In this document: in pieces, positions 1 through 6,361 of the stretch | How the letters are laid out: every line of letters begins with the position of its first letter | How positions within the stretch are numbered: position 1 is the first letter of the stretch | Source: Clostridia bacterium | GTDB taxonomy: Bacteria > Bacillota > Clostridia > DUPQ01 | DNA: 6,415 nucleotides | Assembly: GCA_028690885.1 (NCBI GenBank) | Contig: JAQVAJ010000097.1 | Location: forward strand, 1 to 6,415 | Direction: 5' to 3' | The notes under the pieces: generated by a model | Database searches by the model: none | Told to the model about the DNA's origin: nothing | What the model saw: only the letters and a program-made list of their open reading frames with translations | Made by a program: the position numbers and the translations under genes

Positions 1-47
1 GATATCGCATTAGGCCCTTTTTTGTGTGTTTCCATCATTTGTTCATA

Positions 48-76
48 TTGTCTTGGAATGTCATAAATGATAAAAT
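48..76 (+). promoter_or_regulatory. candidate sigma-A promoter for the nusG-like gene
   Basis: A -35-like TTGTCT (48-53) and a -10-like TAAAAT (71-76) are separated by 17 bp. The start of transcription would fall near 83, just in front of the AGAGG ribosome binding site at 84-88, giving a very short leader of about 13 nt. An overlapping alternative, TTGGAA (53-58) with TAGTAT (76-81), also has 17-bp spacing but would start the mRNA at or after the ribosome binding site, so it is less attractive. This is pattern matching only, and the gene could also be read from upstream of the window. Confidence 0.4.
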
Positions 77-95
77 AGTATAAAGAGGTATTTTT

Positions 96-683
96 ATGAC
101 GCAAAGTTATGACACTCCTATAAACGAAAAACAGGGGTATATAAATTCATGGTATGTGTTTTACGTTAAAAGTGGTGAGGAGAATAAGGCGAAGGATAAC
201 CTTGTTAGTATATGCGAAAGAAAAGATATTAAACTGGATTTTGTAATTCCTTCAGCCATAAAATTCATAAAAAAAGGCAAGCAGAGAATAAAGACATACA
301 AGACTATATTCCCAGGATATGTATTTGCAAACGGTAATATCGATACAGAAATTTATACTATTCTAAAGGGAATACCAGGCGTGTACAGGCTCTTAAGAGA
401 CAGGAATACTTTTACGATACTTCCTGTACCTGCAGAAGAAATGGAGCTTTTAGCAAGCATAATGAATGTACATGGGGTTATTGAAGCTCCAGAAGTAAGT
501 TTTGAAGAAGGTCAGACAGCAGTTATAACAAAAGGTCCGCTTACCAGCTTTAAGGGTAAAATTGTATCAGTTGATAAGCACAAAAACAAACTTACTCTTC
601 TTATTCCATTTTTAGGAGAAGAGAGGAAAGTTGAAGTAGGGTTTCTGTTTGCAGAAGCAATAAACAAGGAGATAGTAGTATGA
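96..683 (+). CDS. NusG-family transcription elongation/antitermination factor, LoaP-like paralogue
   Basis: This 195-residue protein has the two-domain NusG layout. An NGN domain starts at the WYVFYVKSG segment (residues 19-27) and carries the hallmark FPGYVF (72-77) and IPGVYRLL (93-100). A KOW domain begins near residue 136 with the EGQ...KGPL...FKGKI pattern. NusG proteins bind the RNA polymerase clamp through NGN, while KOW contacts partners such as NusE/S10 or Rho. Specialised paralogues (RfaH, LoaP) act on selected operons as processive antiterminators. The basic stretch before FPGYVF and the 'VDKHKNK' turn in KOW resemble LoaP rather than housekeeping NusG. The gene also does not sit in the usual secE-nusG-rplK context. 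The start at 96 follows AGAGG (84-88) with 7 nt spacing. An N-terminal extension of about 17 residues precedes the NGN core. The stop overlaps the next start (ATGA), so the two are probably translationally coupled. The family call is firm; the LoaP subtype and target operon are inference. Confidence 0.85.
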   Translation: MTQSYDTPINEKQGYINSWYVFYVKSGEENKAKDNLVSICERKDIKLDFVIPSAIKFIKKGKQRIKTYKTIFPGYVFANGNIDTEIYTILKGIPGVYRLLRDRNTFTILPVPAEEMELLASIMNVHGVIEAPEVSFEEGQTAVITKGPLTSFKGKIVSVDKHKNKLTLLIPFLGEERKVEVGFLFAEAINKEIVV

Positions 684-1258
684 AACCAGGTAGTTTTTTC
701 GCATTTATACACAGAATAGGATATATAAACAGATGGGGGCTTATGCGTAACACCAGTTATGAGAACCTTAAAGAGCACAGTTACGATGTTGCAGTGATAG
801 CTCAGGGGCTTGCATTAATAGGAAATGCTAAATTCAATAAAAATTATGATGTTAACAGAATAACATCAGCAGCAATGTTTCATGATGTTAATGAAGCACT
901 AACTGGGGATCTTCCAACACCTGTTAAATATGCAAATAAGGATATAGAGACAGCTTACAAGAAAATTGAAGCAGATGCAGTAAATAATATACTTATGATG
1001 CAGGACGAAATTATAAAAGATAAATATGTAGAATACTTCAATCCATCAGCAGAAGATAAACTGATTATAAAAGCTGCTGACAAGATATCCGGCTTTATAA
1101 AATGCAAAGAGGAAAAAGACAGAGGCAATAAAGATTTTGACAAGGCATACAATTCTTTGAAAAAAAGCATTGAAAACTCGGATCTTCCTGAAGTTAAGTA
1201 TTTTATTAAAAACATGCTGCCTCACTACAATCTTATACTTGATGAATTTTTGGAATGA
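680..1258 (+). CDS. yfbR: HD-domain 5'-deoxynucleotidase, YfbR family
   Basis: The 192-residue protein aligns from its first residues with Escherichia coli YfbR (199 aa), as recalled from knowledge of the family. YfbR is a cytoplasmic metal-dependent phosphatase (Co2+/Mn2+) that releases phosphate from deoxynucleoside 5'-monophosphates and feeds dNMP turnover. Key residues are in place: the substrate-binding pair R18-W19 (in INRWGLMRN), metal ligands H33, H68-D69 and D134 (in KAADK), the catalytic-site E72, and the signature TGDLPTPVKY (75-84). The length is normal and nothing is broken. The start at 680 is chosen because it aligns with the family N-terminus and follows AAGGAGA (666-672) with 7 nt spacing. 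It overlaps the nusG-like stop by 4 bp, so the two genes form one translational unit. No convincing terminator follows, so some read-through into rplM is possible. The exact nucleotide preference cannot be told from the sequence. Confidence 0.9.
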   Translation: MKPGSFFAFIHRIGYINRWGLMRNTSYENLKEHSYDVAVIAQGLALIGNAKFNKNYDVNRITSAAMFHDVNEALTGDLPTPVKYANKDIETAYKKIEADAVNNILMMQDEIIKDKYVEYFNPSAEDKLIIKAADKISGFIKCKEEKDRGNKDFDKAYNSLKKSIENSDLPEVKYFIKNMLPHYNLILDEFLE

Positions 1259-1333
1259 AGTGTGAGCAAAACCGAGATTTAAAGAGCAATCGGGAGTATT
1301 AAAAAGGCTTAGAGAGATATATAAAATTTGTTG
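1259..1333. other. short spacer between yfbR and the rplM promoter
   Basis: This AT-rich stretch has no open frame of interest. The only inverted repeat seen, CCGA (1272-1275) with TCGG (1290-1293), is four base pairs without a following T run, so it is not a credible terminator. Confidence 0.4.
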
Positions 1334-1362
1334 TTGACAATATATGATATATGTATTAAAAT
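1334..1362 (+). promoter_or_regulatory. sigma-A promoter for rplM-rpsI
   Basis: A perfect -35 TTGACA (1334-1339) is followed after exactly 17 bp by TAAAAT (1357-1362), one mismatch from consensus. Transcription would start near 1368-1370, leaving a leader of about 45 nt before the rplM start codon. This is the best promoter match in the window and fits the high expression expected of a ribosomal protein operon. Confidence 0.75.
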
Positions 1363-1367
1363 AACCC

Positions 1368-1387
1368 ATGCCGTTAATAAGCGGCAT
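1368..1387 (+). promoter_or_regulatory. 5'-terminal leader hairpin of rplM (possible L13 leader)
   Basis: ATGCCG (1368-1373) and CGGCAT (1382-1387) form a perfect 6-bp stem with an 8-nt loop. It sits at the predicted 5' end of the mRNA and 7 nt before the GGAGGAG ribosome binding site (1395-1401). An alternative weaker pairing joins TTAAT (1374-1378) with ATTAA (1386-1390). Firmicutes are known to carry a conserved L13 leader motif before rplM that is thought to mediate autoregulation by the protein. Whether this hairpin belongs to that family is inference; it could also simply protect the 5' end. Confidence 0.45.
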
Positions 1388-1413
1388 TAATTATGGAGGA
1401 GAACAAGCACAAT

Positions 1414-1848
1414 ATGAAGACTTTTATGACAAATGCTGAAAGTATAGATAAGAAGTGGTATGTTGTAGATGCTAGCGGCCAGACACTTGGCAGATTTGCA
1501 AGCGAAATAGCCAAAATTCTAATCGGAAAAAACAAAACTACATTTACACCTGGTGTTGACGCTGGTGATTATGTAATAGTAATTAACGCTGAAAAAATCG
1601 AAGTTACTGGCAAAAAAGAATCACAAAAGATGTACAGAAGACATACTGGTTACATCGGCGGATTAAAGGAAGTAGTATACAAGGATATGATGGCAAAGCA
1701 TCCAGACAGAATTATAACAGCAGCTGTTAAGGGTATGCTTCCAAAGAATAAACTTGGCAGACATATGCTTAGCAAGATGAAGGTATATGCAGGAAGCGAA
1801 CATAATCATCAGGCACAGAACCCAGAAGTTCTGGAACTGAATAAGTAA
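1414..1848 (+). CDS. rplM: 50S ribosomal protein L13
   Basis: The product is L13, an early-assembling large-subunit protein that binds 23S rRNA. From the start at 1414 it is 144 residues, the normal bacterial length, and contains KKWYVVDASGQTLGR near the N-terminus, the TFTPGVDAGDYVIVINAEK core, and the C-terminal GMLPKNKLGRHML...VYAGSEHNHQAQ signature region. An in-frame ATG at 1393 would add seven residues, but it overlaps the ribosome binding site GGAGGAG (1395-1401) itself. The ATG at 1414 also gives the family-typical MKTF beginning. I therefore prefer 1414, although its spacing of about 12 nt from the site is rather long. Fourteen bases separate the stop from rpsI, and the two are surely co-transcribed from the promoter at 1334-1362. 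The family identification is very secure. Confidence 0.96.
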   Translation: MKTFMTNAESIDKKWYVVDASGQTLGRFASEIAKILIGKNKTTFTPGVDAGDYVIVINAEKIEVTGKKESQKMYRRHTGYIGGLKEVVYKDMMAKHPDRIITAAVKGMLPKNKLGRHMLSKMKVYAGSEHNHQAQNPEVLELNK

Positions 1849-1862
1849 CGGGAGGTTAAGTT

Positions 1863-2249
1863 ATGACACAGTATTGTGGAACAGGTAGAAGAAAAAGTTC
1901 TGTTGCCAGAGTGAGATTAGTTGCAGGAACAGGCAAAATAACTATAAATGAAAAGGATATTAGCGAGTATTTCGGACTTGAAACACTTAATATAATTGTA
2001 AATCAGCCACTTGATCTTACAAAGCTCAAAGGGAAATATGATGTATTGGTTAATGTTAAAGGTGGCGGATTCACAGGCCAGGCTGGTGCTATCAGACATG
2101 GTATAGCAAGAGCTTTACTTGAAGCAAATCCAGATTTAAGACCTGCTCTTAAGAAAGCCGGATACCTTACAAGAGACCCAAGAGAAAAAGAAAGAAAGAA
2201 ACCAGGACTCAAGAAAGCAAGAAAAGCTTCACAGTTCTCAAAGAGATAA
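1863..2249 (+). CDS. rpsI: 30S ribosomal protein S9
   Basis: The product is S9, a small-subunit head protein whose C-terminal tail reaches the P-site tRNA. The 128-residue sequence shows the GTGRRKSSVARVRL start, the S9 signature GGGFTGQAGAIRHGIARAL in the middle, LTRDPREKERKKPGLKKAR, and the invariant basic tail ending in SKR. A strong ribosome binding site GGAGG (1851-1855) lies 7 nt before the ATG. The protein is complete and a couple of residues shorter at the N-terminus than many homologues, which is within the normal range. It is the second gene of the rplM-rpsI operon and is followed by tandem 15-bp repeats and a terminator. Confidence 0.97.
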   Translation: MTQYCGTGRRKSSVARVRLVAGTGKITINEKDISEYFGLETLNIIVNQPLDLTKLKGKYDVLVNVKGGGFTGQAGAIRHGIARALLEANPDLRPALKKAGYLTRDPREKERKKPGLKKARKASQFSKR

Positions 2250-2250
2250 G

Positions 2251-2295
2251 CTCTTCAGAGGTAAACTCTCCAGAGGTAAACTCTCCAGAGAAATT
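2251..2295. repeat. three tandem 15-bp repeats after rpsI
   Basis: Three head-to-tail units start one base after the rpsI stop: CTCTTCAGAGGTAAA (2251-2265), CTCTCCAGAGGTAAA (2266-2280) and CTCTCCAGAG followed by a diverged AAATT (2281-2295). Each unit contains a small inverted repeat, CTCT-NN-AGAG. Copies 1 and 2 differ at one base. The array lies in the 3' untranslated region ahead of the terminator. Its function is unknown; it may be a slippage product. Confidence 0.85.
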
Positions 2296-2307
2296 CAATA
2301 CGATTTC

Positions 2308-2344
2308 AAACTCCCTGGAAAACTTATTCTGGGGAGTTTTTTTT
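2308..2344 (+). terminator. rho-independent terminator of rplM-rpsI
   Basis: AAACTCCC (2308-2315) pairs with GGGAGTTT (2332-2339). The stem can be extended through two G-T wobbles and GAA/TTC to about 13 bp with a small AACTTA loop. An uninterrupted run of eight T (2337-2344) follows. This is a classical intrinsic terminator. Confidence 0.92.
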
Positions 2345-2471
2345 GCGAAAAAATATCCAACACTATAATGCGAAAAACTTACACATGTAACAGTAAATAT
2401 TATGTCAGTATATTGTATATTGCATGGCATTAATATATACTTGCATAGTTGCAAATGTTAGGAAACCTTAT

Positions 2472-2501
2472 TTGCGAATAATCAATCAATATTTTCAATA
2501 T
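2472..2501 (+). promoter_or_regulatory. weak candidate promoter for the surface protein gene
   Basis: TTGCGA (2472-2477) and CAATAT (2496-2501) are 18 bp apart, giving a possible sigma-A-type pair with several mismatches. A leader of about 50 nt would follow. In such AT-rich DNA a chance match is likely. Confidence 0.25.
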
Positions 2502-2548
2502 AGCATGAAGGATATGCAAAGATACTTTAACAAGAATGTTTAAATTAT

Positions 2549-2555
2549 AGGGGGT
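2549..2555 (+). promoter_or_regulatory. ribosome binding site of the surface protein gene
   Basis: AGGGGGT differs from AGGAGGT at one position and can still pair with the 16S rRNA tail through a G-U wobble. Only three bases separate it from the ATG at 2559, which is close spacing but acceptable. It supports that ATG as the start of the signal peptide. Confidence 0.6.
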
Positions 2556-2558
2556 TTT

Positions 2559-3452
2559 ATGAAAGAAACAAGCAAAAAGATGCTGGCGGTATTAATAGTT
2601 TTAGCAATGATTATAAGTATTATTTCACCAATGACACTTACAGTTAGTGCATCAGTATGGAATGGAACACCAGATACAAGCTGGTATACAGGCTCATCAC
2701 CTTATACTATAATGACAGCTGAACAGCTGGCAGGTCTGGCTTCACTTTCTACAACAAATAATTTTGAAGGAGAAACAATAATACTTGGGGCAGATATCGT
2801 ATTGAATGATACATCAAATTTTGCTAACTGGGAGAGTTCCCCTCCTGCAAATCAGTGGACACCGATAGGCACTTCTGATTCGCGTTTCATGGGTACATTC
2901 GATGGCAACGGACATGCTATATCAGGATTATATATCAGTAAATCATCAGAATACTACAAAGGGTTATTTATGTATACTGCTGGAAATATAAGGAATCTTA
3001 CTCTTACTAATTGCTATATTTATGCAAATGGTTATGCAGGATGCATTAGTTATTATTGTGGCTCTGTAGCTAGAATAACTAATTGTTCTGTATCAGGCAT
3101 TATAAAAGTAACAGGTAGCTATGCAGGCGGTATCGTAGGTCAGACCGAGAATGGTACAATTATTTCAAAATGTATAAATAATGCAAGCGTGACTGCGGGA
3201 AAAACCTCAGGAGGAATAGTAGGTGTAAATAATGGAACTGTAGCTGATTGTTACAATACTGGAAATATTGCTGGAAACGATTCACCATATTCTGATGCTG
3301 CAGGAATTGCAGGAAACAATAATATATTTGGGTTAATCAATAATTGCTATAATCTAGGAAATCTTTCTGCTATTGATACAGCAGGAGGTATAGTATCATA
3401 TAACGAAGGAAGTATATCTAACTTATTCGGCTGCTGCAATAGGTGGAACTAA
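2559..3452 (+). pseudogene. secreted SLH surface protein, 5' fragment (signal peptide + GLUG-like repeats), ends at a frameshift
   Basis: This is the N-terminal part of a surface protein, 297 residues before a premature stop. A Sec signal peptide is clear: basic start MKETSKK, hydrophobic core about residues 8-27, probable cleavage after V-S-A (29-31). Next come the TAEQLAGLASL and GTFDGNGHAISGLY blocks (near 53-64 and 112-124), typical of proteins carrying GLUG repeats. Several glycine-rich repeats follow: GGIVGQTENGTI (190-201), GGIVGVNNGTV...CYNTGNI (218-237), AGIAG...NCYNLGNL (248-269) and GGIVSYNEGSISN (276-288). The last nine residues (LFGCCNRWN) do not fit the repeat, whereas the next frame does: from 3424 it reads YSAAAIGGTNARGLV. 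The reading frame was therefore lost at about 3423, and the rest of the gene is the fragment at 3490-6303. The intact role was probably structural or adhesive on the cell wall; no enzyme motif is seen. If the shift is real, this fragment would be secreted without an anchor. A sequencing error is also possible. Confidence 0.75.
3423..3423 (+). other. frameshift site in the surface protein gene
   Basis: The upstream frame reads ...GSISN up to 3422, and the downstream frame continues with YSAAAIGGTNARG from 3424, leaving a single T at 3423. The repeats earlier in the same protein read DCYNTGN and NCYNLGN, so the expected text is N-C-Y-S. Restoring two bases to make a cysteine codon (TGT or TGC) at 3423 recovers it exactly. 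The frames are both open only between 3394 and 3449, so the shift must lie in that interval. No homopolymer or slippery heptamer is present there. Confidence 0.75.
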
Positions 3453-3489
3453 TGCTAGAGGGCTTGTAACTGAAACGTCTGGAGGCAGT

Positions 3490-6303
3490 ATGAGTTACTC
3501 ATACTGGAATTCGAATTTATTTTCAGGATCTGGATATGATGTTGGAATTGATTGTTTTCCAAAAACAACACTTGAGATGCAAGCGGAGAGTTTTGTCACT
3601 CTTCTAAATGCAAATAAAGGTGCATATAGCTCATGGGTTGCGGTAAGTGGAGATTATCCTACATTCGGCAATCCTATTCCATCAGTTACATTGAGCGTGA
3701 ACAATTTATCAATTGCAGAAGAGGCAGGAGTTGCAACAGTAACTGCTATGCTTTCAGCCACAACGACAGAGACAGTGACCATGATATTGGGATTCTCAGG
3801 AACAGCAATGGGAGGAGGAACTGACTACACAGTATCGTCCTCAACTATAACAATAGCACCAGGAAACCTCACAGGAATTGCAACAGTGACAGCGGTTCAG
3901 GATGCTCTTGATGAAGTGAACGAGACAGTCATTATAGACATAACTAGCGTAACTAACGGTACCGAAAGCGGAACTCAGCAGGCAACAGTAACGATAACCG
4001 ATGATGATGCTGAACCTTCTCTGAGCGTTAACGACCCTTCAGTCACTGAAGGTAATTCAGGTATAAAGACACTTACATTCACTGTGACATTGTCCGCAGC
4101 AAGCGGAAGAACAGTCACTGTGGATTATTATACAGCGAATGGTACTGCCACAGCAGGAACAGACTATAATGCGACAAGCGGTGCTCTTACATTTAATCCA
4201 GGGGAGACCAGCAAGACGGTCAGTGTAATTGCAAACGGGGACACTGTGACAGAACCAGATGAGACATTACTGCTTAACCTTTTGAATCCTGGCAATGCGA
4301 CAATATCAGATGCTCAGGGTTTTGGAACAATATTAGATAATGATGCTCCTTTAGTCACGTTGAACGTGAACAAATTAACAATAGCAGAAGAAGCAGAAGT
4401 AGTAACAGTAACTGCTGCGCTTTCAACAGCTACTACAGAGATTGTAACTGTGACATTGGGATTCTCAGGGACAGCAATGGGAGGAGGAACTGATTACACA
4501 GCATCATCCTCAACGATAACAATAGCACCAGGAAACCTCACAGGAACTGCTACGATAACAGCGGTTCAGGATGCTCTTGATGAAGATGACGAGACAGTAA
4601 TTATAAACATAACAGACGTGACAAATGCAGTCGAGAGCGGAACACAGCAGGTAACAGTGACGATAACTGATGATGATGCACAACCGTCATTAAGCGTCAA
4701 TAATACTTCAGTTAATGAAGGGTATTCCGGAACAACAACAATGACTTTCACCATCACATTATCTGTTCCAAGTGGAAGAATAGTTACGGTGAATTATACT
4801 ACTTTGGATGGGACTGCTACATCAGCAGAAGATTATACATCTGTAAATGGAATGCTGACATTTACACCTGGACAGACAAGCAAGACAGTTAATGTTTTAG
4901 TAATAGGAGATGATTCAATTGAAGCTCATGAAACAGTTCTTTTAAATTTAGCAGGGAGTATAAATGCAACAATATCAAATGCTCAGGGGAATGGAATCAT
5001 TTATGATGACGACACATCTGAGCCAGAAGATACTCCACCAGAGAATAACGCGGTCGTTGAAGTTAATGGTGAAAAACAGGATGCTGGACAAGTCTCAACA
5101 GATACTGTAGATGATAAGACCGTAACTACAATTACAATAGACGATGAAAAGCTTAATGGTATTCTAGATACAAAGGGAAATGATGCGACAGTAACGCTTC
5201 CAGTAAAGACAAATACAGATGTGGTTATAGGACAGTTAAACGGCCAAACAATTAAAAATATGGAAAATATGACAGCAATTCTTGAAATTAAAACAGAAAA
5301 TGTAACATATACATTGCCTGCTTCTCAAATCAATATAGATTCCATATCTTCTGAATTTGGTCCGCAGACAGCACTTGATGATATTAAGGTAAGCATTAAA
5401 ATTTCCGAACCTTCTGCTGACACAGTCAAAGTTGTTTCGGATATCGCTAATGAAGGCGGGTATCAGTTAGTAGTGCAGCCGATTGATTTTGAGATAACCT
5501 GTACATATAACGAAGAGACTGTTGAAGTTACTAATTTTAGTGGATATGTGGAAAGAACGATTGCTATTCCGGATGGGATTGATCCTGCAAAAATTACCAC
5601 AGGTATAGTTCTTAATTCTGATGGGACATTCAGACATGTGCCGACAGAAATTATAGTAATAGATGGAAAATACTATGCTAAGATAAACAGTCTTACAAAC
5701 AGTACCTATTCTGTTATTTACAATAATGCTGAGTTTTCAGATATATCAAATCACTGGGCTGAAGATGCTATAAAGGATATGGCTTCCAGAATGGTTGTTG
5801 AGGGTAATGAAGATGGCAGATATAATCCAAACAATTATATGACACGAGCAGATTTTGCAATGGTCATAATCAATGCTTTAGGTTTAGAGAAGTCAGCTGG
5901 TGAAAGTATTTATACCGATGTGAAAACAACTGACTGGTTTAACGGATATGTGAAAGCAGCAACTGCATATGCACTTATTAACGGTTACGACAGTAATCAT
6001 TATGGACCAAATGATTTTATAACCAGAGAACAGGTTATGACAATTATTTCAAGAGCAATGAAACTTACAGGACTTAATACAGAATTGACGGATGTTGAAG
6101 TAAACACGATTTTAGCTGGGTTTTCAGATAAAACTAATGTATCCGCTTATGCAGCAGAGAATGTTGCAGCTTGCATTAAAGCTGGAATTATTAATGGAAC
6201 ATCTTTTGATACTTTATCCCCAAAGAGTTATACAACTCGTGCAGAAGCAGCTGTAATGATTCAAAGGCTCTTAAGAAATTCAGGACTGATTAATGTAGAA
6301 TGA
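3490..6303 (+). pseudogene. SLH surface protein, 3' fragment: Calx-beta x4, pre-SLH domain, SLH x3
   Basis: This is the larger part of the same surface protein. The first ATG in this frame is at 3490 (937 residues), but homology to the repeat region runs back to 3424. Domains by residue of the 937-aa reading: end of the GLUG-type region with KTTLEMQAESFVTLLN (about 1-60), Calx-beta A1 (65-176), B1 (177-287), A2 (288-399), B2 (400-510), an acidic Pro-rich linker (about 511-520), and a domain at 521-746 that I recognise from Paenibacillus-type SLH proteins by stretches such as NGQTIKNMENMTAILEIKT and YAKINSLTNSTYSVIY. Three SLH domains end the protein, starting near 748 (HWAED; TRAD 785-788), 806 (ITREQ 844-848) and 878 (TTRAE 915-919). 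SLH triplets bind pyruvylated secondary cell-wall polymers; Calx-beta domains often bind calcium between acidic loops, seen here as TITDDDAEP. With the frame restored the full protein is about 1248 residues. GGAGG (3481-3485) four bases before the ATG could allow separate initiation, but the product would lack a signal peptide. Confidence 0.8.
3682..5016 (+). repeat. 669-bp tandem duplication encoding Calx-beta pairs A1-B1 and A2-B2
   Basis: The segment from 3682 to 4350 is repeated in frame from 4351 to about 5016, an offset of exactly 669 bp (223 codons). Each unit encodes one A-type and one B-type Calx-beta domain. The A halves are strikingly close: an identical 31-bp block lies at 3847-3877 and 4516-4546, and another of 28 bp at 3889-3916 with its copy 669 bp further on. 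The B halves keep the same layout but have diverged much more, both in protein and DNA. Confidence 0.92.
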
Positions 6304-6309
6304 ACTCAT

Positions 6310-6361
6310 TTAGCACCACCGGTAAAAAAGTATTGTTACCTGTGGTGCTAATCTTTTCTTT
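6310..6361 (+). terminator. rho-independent terminator after the surface protein gene
   Basis: TTAGCACCAC (6310-6319) pairs perfectly with GTGGTGCTAA (6342-6351). After one C/T mismatch the stem continues with GGTAA (6321-6325) and TTACC (6336-6340), closing on a 10-nt loop. A T-rich tract TCTTTTCTTT follows. It begins 6 nt after the stop codon. The left arm is preceded by few A residues, so strong bidirectional action is not obvious. Confidence 0.9.

Larger units (their letters stand above)
2345..2558. other. AT-rich intergenic region upstream of the surface protein gene
   Basis: No credible gene lies here. Visible structure includes a direct repeat GCGAAAAA (2345-2352 and 2370-2377), a repeated TTGCAT (2420-2425 and 2441-2446), and a small inverted repeat TTGCA-N4-TGCAA (2441-2454). 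One weak promoter candidate is listed separately. The region must hold the promoter of the surface protein gene because the preceding terminator is strong, but no near-consensus sigma-A pair stands out. Confidence 0.5.

Noticed and set aside
1..23. Tail of an upstream terminator (GGCCC followed by six T)
   Set aside because: The left arm of any stem would lie outside the window, so it cannot be supported.
1046..1387. 113-codon open frame on the minus strand across yfbR and the rplM leader
   Set aside because: It is antisense to a well-supported gene and the rplM promoter, with composition typical of reversed AT-rich coding DNA.
1393..1413. rplM start at the ATG of 1393
   Set aside because: This ATG overlaps the GGAGGAG ribosome binding site and would add seven residues not typical of L13; 1414 gives the family-like N-terminus.
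2003..2212. Minus-strand open frame inside rpsI
   Set aside because: rpsI is certain on the plus strand and the antisense product shows no family motif.
2425..2445. Sigma-54 promoter TGGCAT...TTGCA
   Set aside because: The distance between the GG and GC elements is 15 nt rather than the required 10, so it cannot serve as a -24/-12 promoter.
2209..2454. 81-codon open frame on the minus strand
   Set aside because: It runs antisense through the end of rpsI, the 15-bp repeats and the terminator; its repeated residues merely reflect the tandem DNA repeats, and it has no recognisable domain.
3410..3450. Programmed ribosomal frameshift or phase-variable tract
   Set aside because: There is no homopolymer run, short tandem repeat of useful length, slippery heptamer or clear stimulatory hairpin; a simple 2-nt loss explains the break better.
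4566..4757. Minus-strand open frame inside the Calx-beta region
   Set aside because: It is a by-product of low-complexity Thr/Val/Asp-rich coding sequence.
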